Assembly (NCBI GenBank): GCA_916613615.1
Contig: OU744723.1
Span: 27,984,710-28,048,709 of the forward strand
Reading direction: 5' to 3'
DNA: 64,000 nucleotides
Origin: Steromphala cineraria
Taxonomy: Eukaryota; Mollusca; Gastropoda; Trochida; Trochidae
A model generated the notes under the pieces. The model was given only the letters and a program-made list of their open reading frames with translations, was not told where the DNA came from and did no database searches. Shown one piece after another: positions 43,723 through 57,500 of the stretch. The position numbers and the translations under genes are program-made. The stretch's first letter is position 1. Every line of letters begins with the position of its first letter.

Positions 43723-46283
43723 AACATGTATATGTAAGAGTACCGGACAATCACTCGCGTCAATCAGTCGGAAATCATTTGTGAAATCTATCTAAAGTAG
43801 TCAAAATGAAAGTAACGAGTTGATAATGTTTGATCAAATTAATTTCTTTTTTATTAAATGAAGGTTATAAACTGGTATTGATGTAATGTGGACATGTCGA
43901 AGACTGTGTTATTATTTTCGTTAAATCAAGTTAATAATTGCCATCAATATTTGGAGGAATGAATGTTTTTATCGAAGGAAAAAAAGAGGCTTCGACATTT
44001 GGCTAATTTCAACTAGCTGACATCGGAATTTGATAACAATGGTAAGTTTTGATAATGATTGTTAAGCTCTCAAGGCAAGTCACCGATTGAGCAACTCCTG
44101 TTACTCGTCACTGGTAGTAAATAAAATGCTCTAATACAGGTTGCTCGTAGCTAGTTGTGAAATAACATGCTTTATTAGTTGATAGAATTAAATAAAACGT
44201 GGATTGCTCGTAACTAGTATAGAAAGATGCTATATAAGATGCTACGTCAGTTGCTCGTATTTGATATCATAGGTTGTTTCATCATTAAAAGGAATTGATG
44301 TCACACGGGTTACTCGTCACTGGTGGAAATATTAGATGTTGTATCACTGGAAAATAATCAAGGGCTATATTTTGTATTGACACGAGAGTCTGTAAAAACT
44401 GATATTTAAATCAGTTCTCACTTTTGATGCAAGTGCAAAGTTGTTATATTACCCCTTTCCTTAATTTGTGCGCTGTTTGGACTAAATGGCCGATTTATAA
44501 GAATTTATTATTGTATTTGGGTTTTTTTTATGATTATTACAATTTAGTTTATAGTTTCATTTTGTATTTCGACTGATTCAAGAATGCAAAATGAAACAAC
44601 CATAAATAATATTTTCATAGCAATATAACGTTAAGCATTCTTATCACAGTGGCCGAGCGAGCACAAATACATGGAAAGAATGACAAGCAACTAAAGTAAT
44701 AATCCAAAGATTGGTTCTCGCTTAATGGCCCATAAAGCATGAATGTAGAACGTGAACGCCATTCACACGGATCACTTTGAGGTAAGATTGACGACATGCA
44801 CATTGACGTCTCAATATAGCGTTAGATCTAAAACACTTCAAATGATAAATATCTTTATCGGATTAAAGTATACTACTTATTTAATATATAATCTAACATT
44901 GACCAAATGCAGTCAAGAGAGTCTAACATTGTTATGGACACAGAAATTCAACTTTTGACAAACAGACGTATAAAGACATGTTTGTGATTAATAAAATCAA
45001 AGTAACCAGACAGTATTGGAAGTTTAGAATGCCTTTGTGCTAAAGTCCCTTACACATACACGGATGCAGGTCGAAATGACCAGATGGACAAAATTGCCAC
45101 TGACCACCTTGTAAAACTACCACACTAAATAGCCACATGTCCTTGCCAAAATGGTATTTTGGTTTTTCATGTTTTGGGCGGAAGGAGAAATTATGACAGG
45201 ATTTTTCGTGCTTATTATGATTGTTTATCAAACAAGACATACAATTTGTATCAGGTCTTTTAGCTACTTAAGCTACTTAATATCTCTTAAAAATATATAA
45301 TTTAACCTTTTGGCATGGAAGTAGTGGGAGGGCCAGGCCTACACCAAGTTTTAAGTATGGCATTGATAGTTTAAGATGAAATGAAATTTTTAAAATTAAT
45401 CACATTAATTTTCCCTTTCGATATTTTGGTCTTGTATTCTTTCCTCTTATATTCTAAAAGTTATCTTTTGTGCCACTGATTAAGAGTTAATCAATTCGCC
45501 GGAGGTTATCGTAGAAAATATTATTCTAGCATATCAATAGGGATAATCATGTCAAAAAATTATTACTTTGTGTTTACCAAAAACCAAAAACCATTATTGA
45601 AACAGTGAGTCTGATGAAGTCATATTGTTGTTAGTAGAACTTAACATAAATATCGGACGTCCAATTGCATGATGTTTTGTAGATATAAAGGAGGTTGGGC
45701 CGCAAAAAACTTGAGGGTCATACGTTATGGTACACACCCAAGTGAACCATGTCCCTAGCGCGTAGAATAGTAAAGTCAAGCAGAAACAGAACATACAATA
45801 GTTATTAGAACGGAGAGTCAATCCCGGATGTGTTAATTTAAACCCTATATTGTCTTGAGTGACCATTTTAAGCAATATAACAATATATTGTGCCGGATGT
45901 TGGAACTCTTATTTTCCATTTACAGGTTCAGGTACAAATGTATGTGTAAAGCAGAAAAAACATAACTTTTACCCAGCAAGATAATGAGAATACTGATGAG
46001 TTGACCAGGTGATGTGCAGCCAATGAGAAGGTAAAGTAGGATCGGCTGAGCCAGAACACGACACCTCTAGCAGGGCACGTCGTAACGCACCGAACAGCTT
46101 CTCCTGTTGCCAGCAGTCTTCTGTAGTGAAGGTGAGCTCAGGTTCTTAACTTCAATCCTTACTTTTTTTTTCACTGGACATGGTTATATACAATGAATGG
46201 TATATTTGATGTGCAAATTTTTAAGAGCAAACATTTTTTTAGAGTTTGTTTGAAATTACTTTTATTTGCTCCATATTCATCTC
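43723..46283. other. No gene recognised
   Basis: A loose repeat of TTGCTCGTAACTAG-like words recurs at about 44100, 44143, 44205, 44253 and 44309. A GC-richer patch at 45990-46140 has a CCAAT box and ends in AAG|GTGAGC, which could be a promoter with a first non-coding exon, but nothing downstream supports a gene. Confidence 0.4.
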
Positions 46284-47370
46284 CTGTCACATTCAACATC
46301 ACGTGAGTTGTCGATTGTCTGTCATTAAACACATTGTTAATATCACATTCAACATCACGTGAGTTGTCGATTGTCTGTAATTAAACACATTGTTAATATT
46401 TCATTCAACATTACGTGAGTTGTCGATTGTCTGTCATTAAACACATTGTTAATATCAAATTCAACATCACGTGAGTTGTCGATGGTCTGTCATTAAACAC
46501 ATTGTTAATATCAAATTCAACATCACGTGAGTTGTCGATTGTCTGTAATTAAACACATTGTTAATATTTCATTCAACATTACGTGAGTTGTCGATTGTCT
46601 GTAATTAAACACATTGTTAATATTTCATTCAACATTACGTGAGTTGTCGATTGTCTGTCATTAAACACATTGTTAATATCAAATTCAACATCACGTGAGT
46701 TGTCGATGGTCTGTCATTAAACACATTGTTAATATCAAATTCAACATCACGTGAGTTGTTGATTGTCTGTCATTAAAGGGGCAGTAGCACGTTTTTCGGG
46801 GGAATATAAGGTGATGTCAGGAAAATGAAAATTAATGGTCCCAATTGAAAGACAATGTATTAAAACTAAATGGAGCACTAATAATTCAAATATTTAATGT
46901 AGAGTTTAGCCATGCAAGTCCTTTTTCTACAGAAAATGAATTAAAGGTGTTCACAAAAAAATGGCCGCCAATGGATTTTATGTGAATCTTCATACTTTGT
47001 CCTCTGACTATGGGTGATTGGCTTGTGTTATGAGATTTCTGACACTTTCAAAAAAATACATTTATAATTAACTTACAATTATCAGTGAAACATTTGAAAT
47101 ATAAAATTATCAAAAAACGTGCTACTGCCCCTTTAAACACATTTGTTAATATTTCATTCAACATTACGTGAGTTGTTGACAGATTATCATTTAACACGTT
47201 CTCAACGAGTTATCGATGGCCTTCATTGTCATTAAACACATTGTTAATATCAAATTCAACATCTCTTGAGTTGTTGATAGATTGCCATTATGTCATTAAA
47301 CACATTGTTTATACCACATTCAAAATCTCTTAAGTTATCGATAGTCTGTATGTAAAACACATTGTTGATC
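46284..47370. repeat. 56-bp minisatellite, interrupted by a MITE
   Basis: Units contain ACGTGAGTTGTCGATTGTCT and CATTAAACACATTGTTAATA, spaced 56 bp (for example ACGTGAG at 46301, 46357 and 46413). About nine regular units precede the MITE. Three or four more, increasingly diverged, follow it up to about 47370. Confidence 0.92.
46777..47132 (-). mobile_element. TTAA-flanked MITE, copy 2
   Basis: Same ends as 26767-27120 (AGGGGCAGTAGCACG and complement), internal sequence in the opposite orientation. TTAA flanks both sides (46773-46776 and 47133-47136). The neighbouring minisatellite units carry the unoccupied site TGTCATTAAACACATT, so exactly one TTAA was duplicated and 356 bp inserted. Confidence 0.95.
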
Positions 47371-48535
47371 AACCGGTTAAATATGCTCGTAATTCATTCT
47401 ATAACAATATCTCAAAGCATCATGCATAGTAATCGTTTTCACATTAGTCAAAATGCATTCAAAGTAACGAGTAGTTCATTCGTAATTATCACTTAATATC
47501 ACTTATGTGTTGTATTTCATCAATGAGCTGGAGGTGAGTGGGAGGAGTCCAACTAGAGCTTGATATCCTGATGTCAGTCTGGCCTTTACTCCACCTGATT
47601 CTGCATGTACATCACGGAATGTTACAAGTCATTACCATAATAGAACACAAGTTTAGCTCTAAACCGTGAACCTCTTACCGACAGTACATTGGTACATGCA
47701 TCGAGTAGGAGGCAGGTCGTGCATACATATGATGCACTAATGGTGATGGTATACAGAAAGTAGAGTCAGTAGCCTACAATGGCTTCTTGTTTGGAAAAAA
47801 ATTAAAAATGCCTGAGCACAGTGGTGCTGGAAAGATTGGTTTATCTCTGTGATAAAAAGACAAAAAAAGATAAATGTCCCTTACAGCCGATGTCTATGGT
47901 CTCATTGGAAACGATTATAGGATTCTTTCCTTTCAAACTTCGTGTGCCTTTAAGCATGGTTGCATGGTTCGGTTATTCAAATCGACATTTCATCAACTGG
48001 TGACCATTTTTTTCTCCGATTCATTCAACATGTAAGAGAGAATGGCCTTTCGCAAAGAACGTTCATAGTTACTAGTATTGTACTAATTTTCCATTAGATA
48101 CATCAATGAAGTTCAGCAAATGTTTGTAGTCATTTGGTTTTGGATATCAAAGATTGTAGATATTGTAGGCTCAAACTCAAAAAAATTTTCTATACCAAAA
48201 CTCTTATTGCGATTTTGTGATTTTTTCCAATCAATTTTGTTTCAAAGTGACTTAAATGTATCGTTGTAAAATAGAATTCTACTCTCAAATCCGATACACT
48301 ACATTGATAACCGAGAAAAAAGAGTCTATACAGGTAGAAAGTGTAATTCATGTACATCTCGAGTTCATGTAGCTTAAGGGTTAAAAACATTCAGTCAGTA
48401 TCCATTTAACGCTTAACACGATCGCTACAAATGATTGCTGAGATAATTTCATGAAGAGGAGGAAATTTAAGATAATAGCATAATCCAACTTAGACACTTA
48501 TCAAAATGCTGCAAGGAACTTCGGTTGCACTCGTG
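47371..48535. other. No gene recognised
   Basis: AT-rich DNA before the large satellite. The 60-codon frame at 47821-48003 shows no domain. Confidence 0.5.
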
Positions 48536-51500
48536 GAATAATTACCATTCTCCAAACAAGACTAAGCAGACATGTCGTACTGTAAACAGACAACAACTAC
48601 CATTCTCCAAACAACACTAAGCAGACATGTACTGTTAACAGACAACAATTACCATTCTCCAAACAAGACTAAGCAGACATGTTGTACTGTTTACAGACAA
48701 CAATTACCATTCTCCAAAAAACACTAAGCAGACATGTCGTACTGTTAACAGGCAACAATTACCATTCTCCAAACAAGACTAAGCAGACATGTCGTACTGT
48801 TAACAGGCAACAATTACCATTTTCCAAACAACACTAAGCAGATATGTACTGTCAACAGACAACAACTACCATTCTCCAAACAACACTAACCAGACATGTT
48901 GTACTGTTTACAGACAACAATTACCATTCTCCAAAAAACACTAAGCAGACATGTCGTACTGTTAACAGGCAACAATTACCATTCTCCAAACAAGACTAGC
49001 AGACATGTCGTACTGTTAACAGGCAACAAATACCATTCTCCAAACAAGACTAAGCAGACATGTCGTACTGTTAACAGGCAACAATTACAATTTTCCAAAC
49101 AACACTAAGCAGATATGTACTGTCAACAGGCAATAATTATCATTCTCCAAACAAGACTAGCAGACATGTCGTACTGTTTACAGACAACAATTATCATTCT
49201 CCAAACAAGACTAAGCAGACATGTTGTACTGTTAACAGGCAACAATTACCATTCTCCAAACAACACTAAGCAGACATGTACTGTTAACAGGCAACAATTA
49301 CCATTTTCCAAACAACACTAAGCAGACATGTTGTACTGTTAACAGGCAACAATTACCATTCTCCAAACAACACTAAGCAGACATGTAGTGTTAACAGGCA
49401 ACAATTACCATTCTCCAAACAAGACTAAGCAGACATGTTGTACTGTTAACAGGCAACAATTACCATTCTCCAAACAAGACTAGCAGACATGTCGTACTGT
49501 TTACGGACAACAATTATCATTCTCCATACAAGACTAAGCAGACATGTTGTACTGTTAACAGTCAACAATTACCATTCTCCAAACAAGACTAAGCAGACAT
49601 GTCCTACTGTTAACAGACAACAATTACCATTCTCCAAACAACACTAAGCAGACATGTCGTACTGTTAACAGGCAACAATTACCATTCTCCAAACAAGACT
49701 AAGCAGACATGTCGTACTGTTAACAAACAACAATTACCATTCTCCAAACAACACTAAGCAGACATGTTGTACTGTTAACAGGCAACAATTACCATTCTCC
49801 AAACAACACTAAGCAGACATGTACTGTTAACAGACAACAAATACCATTCTCCAAACAACACTAAGCAGACATGTACTGTTAACAGGCAACAATTACCATT
49901 CTCCAAACAACACTAAGCAGACATGTACTGTTTACAGACAACAATTATCATTCTCCAAACAAGACTAAGCAGACAAGTCCTACTGTTAACAGACAACAAT
50001 TACCATTCTCCAAACAACACTAAGGAGACATGTACTGTTAACAGACAACAAATACCATTCTCCAAACAACACTAAGCAGACATGTCTTACTGTTAACAGG
50101 CAACAATTACCATTCTCCAAACAACACTAAGCAGACATGTCCTACTGTTAACAGACAACAATTACCATTCTCCAAACAACACTAAGCAGACATGTACTGT
50201 TAACAGACAACAAATACCATTCTCCAAACAAGACTAAGCAGACACGTCGTACTGTAAACAGGCAACAATTACCATTCTCCAAACAAGACTAAGCAGACAT
50301 GTCGTACTGTTAACAGGCAACAATTACCATTCTCCAAACAAGACTAAGCAGACATGTCGTACTGTTAACAGACAACAATTACCATTCACCAAACAACACT
50401 AAGCAGACATGTCGTACTGTTAACAGACAATAAATACCATTCTCCAAACAAGACTAGCAGACATGTCGTACTGTTAACAGGCAACAATTACCATTCTCCA
50501 AACAACACTAAGCAGACATGTCCTACTGTTAACAGACAACAATTACCATTCTCCAAACAACACTAAGCAGACATGTACTGTTAACAGACAACAAATACCA
50601 TTCTCCAAACAAGACTAAGCAGACACGTCGTACTGTTAACAGGCAACAATTACCATTCTCCAAACAAGACTAAGCAGACATGTTGTACTGTTAACAGGCA
50701 ACAATTACCATTCTCCAAACAAGACTAAGCAGACACGTCGTACTGTTAACAGGCAACAATTACCATTCTCCAAACAAGACTAAGCAGACATGTCGTACTG
50801 TTAACAGGCAACAATTACCATTCTCCAAACAAGACTAAGCAGACATGTCGTGCTGTTAACAGACAACAATTACCATTCTCCAAACAAGACTAGCAGATAT
50901 GTCGTACTGTTAACAGGCAACAATTACCATTCTCCAAACAAGACTAGCAGACATGTCGTACTGTTTACAGGCAACAAATACCATTCTCCAAACAAGACTA
51001 AGCAGACATGATGTACTGTTTACAGACAACAATTACCATTCTCCAAACAAGAGTGGCAGACATGTCGTACTGTTTACAGACAACAATTATCATTCTCCAA
51101 ACAAGACTAAGCAGACATGTACTGTTTACAGACAACAATTATCATTCTCCAAACAACACTAAGCAGACATGTACTGTTAACAGACAACAATTACCATTCT
51201 CCAAACAACACTAAGCAGACATGTCGTACTGTTAACAGACAACAATTACCATTCTCCAAACAAGTCTAAGCAGACATGATGTACTGTTTACAGACAACAA
51301 TTACCATTCTCCAAACAAAAGTGGCAGACATGTCGTACTGTTTACAGACAACAATTATCATTCTCCAAACAAGACTAAGCAGACATGTTGCACTGTTTAC
51401 AGACAACAATTATCATTCTCCAAACAAGACTAAGCAGACATGTTGTACTGTTTAGGGACAACAATTACCATTCTCCAAACAAGACTAGCAGACATGTCGT

Positions 51501-54500
51501 ACTGTTAACAGACAACAAATACCATTCTCCAAACAACACTAAGCAGACATGTCGTACTGTTAACAGGCAACAATTACCATTCTCCAAACAACACTAAGCA
51601 GACATGTCCCACTGTTAACAGACAACAATTACCATTCTCCAAACAACACTAAGCAGACATGTACTGTTAACAGACAACAAATACCATTCTCCAAACAAGA
51701 CTAGCAGACATGTCGTACTGTTAACAAACATCAATTACCATTCTCAAAACAACACTAAGCAGACATGTACTGTTAACAGGCAACAATTACCATTCTCCAA
51801 ACAAGACTAAGCAGACATGTCGTACTGTTAACAAACATCAATTACCATTCTCCAAACAACACTAAGCAGACATGTCGTACTGTTAACAGGCAACAATTAC
51901 CATTCTCCAAACAAGACTAGCAGACATGTCGTACTGTTTACAGACAACAATTACCATTCTCCAAACAAGACAAAGCAGACATGTACTGTTAACAAACAAC
52001 AACTACCATTCTCCAAACAAGACTAAGCAGACATGTTGTACTGTTTACAGACAACAATTACCATTCTCCAAACAAGACTAAGCAGACATGTTGTACTGTT
52101 TACAGACAACAATTACCATTCTCCAAACAAGGCTAAGCAGACATGTTGTACTGTTTACAGACAACAATTACCATTCTCCAAACAAGACTAAGCAGACATG
52201 TCGTACTGTTAACAGGCAACAATTACCATTCTCCAAACAACACTAAACAGACATGTTGTACTGTTAACAAACAACAATTACCATTCTCCAAACAAGACTA
52301 AGCAGACATGTCGTACTGTTAACAAACAACAATTACCATTCTCCAAACAAGACTAGCAGACATGTCGTACTGTAAACAGGCAACAATTACCATTCTCCAA
52401 ACAAGACTAGCAGACATGTCGTACTGTTAACAGACAACAATTACCATTCTCCAAACAAGACTAAGCAGACATGTACTGTTAACAGACAACAATTACCATT
52501 CTCCAAACAAGACTAAGCAGACATGTCGTACTGTTAACAAACAACAATTACCATTCTCCAAACAACACTAAGCAGACATGTACTGTTAACAGACAACAAT
52601 TATCATTCTCCAAACAACACTAAGCAGACATGTAATGTTAACAGACAACAATTACCATTCACCAAACAACACTAAGCAGACATGTCGTACTGTTAACAGA
52701 CAATAAATACCATTCTCCAAACAAGACTAGCAGACATGTCGTACTGTTTACAGACAACAATTATCATTCTCCAAACAAGACTAAGCAGACATGTTGTACT
52801 GTTTACAGACAACAATTACCATTCTCCAAACAAGAGTGGCAGACATGTCGTACTGTTTACAGACAACAATTATCATTCTCAGAACAAGACTAAGCAGACA
52901 TGTTGCACTGTTTACAGACAACAATTATCATTCTCCAAACAAGTCTAAGCAGACATGTTGTACTGTTTACAGACAACAATTACCATTCTCCAAACAAGAG
53001 TGGCAGACATGTCGTACTGTTAACAGACAACAATTATCATTCTCCAAACAAGACTAAGCAGACATGTTGCACTGTTTACAGACAACAATTATCATTCTCC
53101 AAACAAGACTAAGCAGACATGTTGTACTGTTTACAGACAACAATTACCATTCTCCAAACAAGATTAGCAGACATGTCGTACTGTTTACAGACAACAATTA
53201 TCATTCTCCAAACAAGACTAAGCAGACATGTTGTACTGTTTACAGACAACAATTATCATTCTCCAAACAAGACTAAGCAGACATGTTGTACTGTTTACAG
53301 ACAACAATTATCATTCTCCAAACAAGACTAGCAGACATATTGTACTGTTTACAGACAACAATTACCATTCTCCAAACAAGACTAGCAGACATGTCGTACT
53401 GTTTACAGACAACAATTATCATTCTCCAAACAAGACTAAGCAGACATGTTGTACTGTTTACAGACAACAATTATCATTCTCCAAATAAGACTAAGCAGAC
53501 ATGTACTGTTAACAGACAACAATTACCATTCTCCAAACAAGACTAGCAGACATGTCGTACTGTTTACAGACAACAATTACCATTCTCCAAACAACACTAA
53601 GCAGACATGTACTGTTAACAGACAACAAATACCATTCTCCAAACAACACTAAGCAGACATGTCGTACTGTTAACAGGCAACAATTACCATTCTCCAAACA
53701 ACACTAAGCAGACATGTACTGTTAACAGACAACAAATACCATTCTCCAAACAAGACTAGCAGACATGTACTGTTAACAGACATCAATTACCATTCTCCAA
53801 ACAAGACTAAGCAGACATGTCGTACTGTTAACAAACATCAATTACCATTCTCCAAACAAGACTAAGCAGACATGTCGTACTGTTAACAAACATCAATTAC
53901 CATTCTCCAAACAACACTAAGCAGACATGTCGTACTGTTAACAGACAACAAATACCATTCTCCAAACAAGACTAGCAGACATGTACTGTTAACAGACATC
54001 AATTACCATTCTCCAAACAAGACTAAGCAGACATGTCGTACTGTTAACAAACATCAATTACCATTCTCCAAACAAGACTAAGCAGACATGTCGTACTGTT
54101 AACAAACATCAATTACCATTCTCCAAACAACACTAAGCAGACATGTCGTACTGTTAACAGACAACAATTACCATTCTCCAAACAAGACTAGCAGACATGT
54201 CGTACTGTTAACAAACCACAATTACCATTCTCCAAACAAGACTAGCAGACATGTTGTACTGTTTACAGACAACAATTACCATTCTCCAAACAAGACTAAG
54301 CAGACATGTTGTACTGTTTACAGACAACAATTACCATTCTCCAAACAAGGCTAAGCAGACATGTTGTACTGTTTACAGACAACAATTACCATTCTCCAAA
54401 CAAGACTAAGCAGACATGTCGTACTGTTAACAGGCAACAATTACCATTCTCCAAACAACACTAAACAGACATGTTGTACTGTTAACAAACAACAATTACC

Positions 54501-57500
54501 ATTCTCCAAACAAGACTAAGCAGACATGTCGTACTGTTAACAAACAACAATTACCATTCTCCAAACAAGACTAGCAGACATGTCGTACTGTTAACAGGCA
54601 ACAATTACCATTCTCCAAACAAGACTAGCAGACATGTCGTACTGTTAACAGACAACAATTACCATTCTCCAAACAAGACTAGCAGACATGTCGTACTGTT
54701 AACAGACAACAATTACCATTCTCCAAACAAGACTAAGCAGACATGTACTGTTAACAGACAACAATTACCATTCTCCAAACAAGACTAAGCAGACATGTCG
54801 TACTGTTAACAAACAACAATTACCATTCTCCAAACAACACTAAGCAGACATGTACTGTTAACAGACAACAATTACCATTCTCCAAACAACACTAAGCAGA
54901 CATGTAATGTTAACAGACAACAATTACCATTCACCAAACAACACTAAGCAGACATGTCGTACTGTTAACAGACAATGAATACCATTCTCCAAACAAGACT
55001 AGCAGACATGTCGTACTGTTTACAGACAACAATTATCATTCTCCAAACAAGACTAAGCAGACATGTTGTACTGTTTACAGACAACAATTACCATTCTCCA
55101 AACAAGACAAAGCAGACATGTACTGTTAACAAACAACAACTACCATTCTCCAAACAAGACTAAGCAGACATGTTGTACTGTTTACAGACAACAATTACCA
55201 TTCTCCAAACAAGACTAAGCAGACATGTTGTACTGTTTACAGACAACAATTACCATTCTCCAAACAAGGCTAAGCAGACATGTTGTACTGTTTACAGACA
55301 ACAATTACCATTCTCCAAACAAGACTAAGCAGACATGTCGTACTGTTAACAGGCAACAATTACCATTCTCCAAACAACACTAAACAGACATGTTGTACTG
55401 TTAACAAACAACAATTACCATTCTCCAAACAAGACTAAGCAGACATGTCGTACTGTTAACAAACAACAATTACCATTCTCCAAACAAGACTAGCAGACAT
55501 GTCGTACTGTAAACAGGCAACAATTACCATTCTCCAAACAAGACTAGCAGACATGTCGTACTGTTAACAGACAACAATTACCATTCTCCAAACAAGACTA
55601 AGCAGACATGTACTGTTAACAGACAACAATTACCATTCTCCAAACAAGACTAAGCAGACATGTCGTACTGTTAACAAACAACAATTACCATTCTCCAAAC
55701 AACACTAAGCAGACATGTACTGTTAACAGACAACAATTATCATTCTCCAAACAACACTAAGCAGACATGTAATGTTAACAGACAACAATTACCATTCACC
55801 AAACAACACTAAGCAGACATGTCGTACTGTTAACAAACAACAATTACCATTCTCCAAACAAGACTAGCAGACATGTCGTACTGTTTACAGACAACAATTA
55901 TCATTCTCCAAACAAGACTAAGCAGACATGTTGTACTGTTTACAGACAACAATTACCATTCTCCAAACAAGAGTGGCAGACATGTCGTACTGTTTACAGA
56001 CAACAATTATCATTCTCAGAACAAGACTAAGCAGACATGTTGCACTGTTTACAGACAACAATTATCATTCTCCAAACAAGTCTAAGCAGACATGTTGTAC
56101 TGTTTACAGACAACAATTACCATTCTCCAAACAAGAGTGGCAGACATGTCGTACTGTTTACAGACAACAATTATCATTCTCAGAACAAGACTAAGCAGAC
56201 ATGTTGCACTGTTTACAGACAACAATTATCATTCTCCAAACAAGACTAAGCAGACATGTTGTACTGTTTACAGACAACAATTACCATTCTCCAAACAAGA
56301 TTAGCAGACATGTCGTACTGTTTACAGACAACAATTATCATTCTCCAAACAAGACTAAGCAGACATGTTGTACTGTTTACAGACAACAATTATCATTCTC
56401 CAAACAAGACTAAGCAGACATGTTGTACTGTTTACAGACAACAATTATCATTCTCCAAACAAGACTAAGCAGACATATTGTACTGTTTACAGACAACAAT
56501 TACCATTCTCCAAACAAGACTAGCAGACATGTCGTACTGTTTACAGACAACAATTATCATTCTCCAAACAAGACTAAGCAGACATGTTGTACTGTTTACA
56601 GACAACAATTATCATTCTCCAAATAAGACTAAGCAGACATGTACTGTTAACAGACAACAATTACCATTCTCCAAACAAGACTAGCAGACATGTCGTACTG
56701 TTTACAGACAACAATTACCATTCTCCAAACAACACTAAGCAGACATGTACTGTTAACAGACAACAAATACCATTCTCCAAACAACACTAAGCAGACATGT
56801 CGTACTGTTAACAGGCAACAATTACCATTCTCCAAACAACACTAAGCAGACATGTACTGTTAACAGACAACAAATACCATTCTCCAAACAAGACTAGCAG
56901 ACATGTACTGTTAACAGACATCAATTACCATTCTCCAAACAAGACTAAGCAGACATGTCGTACTGTTAACAAACATCAATTACCATTCTCCAAACAAGAC
57001 TAAGCAGACATGTCGTACTGTTAACAAACATCAATTACCATTCTCCAAACAACACTAAGCAGACATGTCGTACTGTTAACAGACAACAAATACCATTCTC
57101 CAAACAAGACTAGCAGACATGTACTGTTAACAGACATCAATTACCATTCTCCAAACAAGACTAAGCAGACATGTCGTACTGTTAACAAACATCAATTACC
57201 ATTCTCCAAACAAGACTAAGCAGACATGTCGTACTGTTAACAAACATCAATTACCATTCTCCAAACAACACTAAGCAGACATGTCGTACTGTTAACAGAC
57301 AACAATTACCATTCTCCAAACAAGACTAGCAGACATGTCGTACTGTTAACAAACCACAATTACCATTCTCCAAACAAGACTAGCAGACATGTTGTACTGT
57401 TTACAGACAACAATTACCATTCTCCAAACAAGACTAAGCAGACATGTTGTACTGTTTACAGACAACAATTACCATTCTCCAAACAAGGCTAAGCAGACAT

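Noticed and set aside
45990..46140. Promoter and first exon
   Set aside because: A CCAAT box and a donor-like AAG|GTGAGC are present, but no downstream coding exon could be linked, so it is only mentioned in the description of that stretch.
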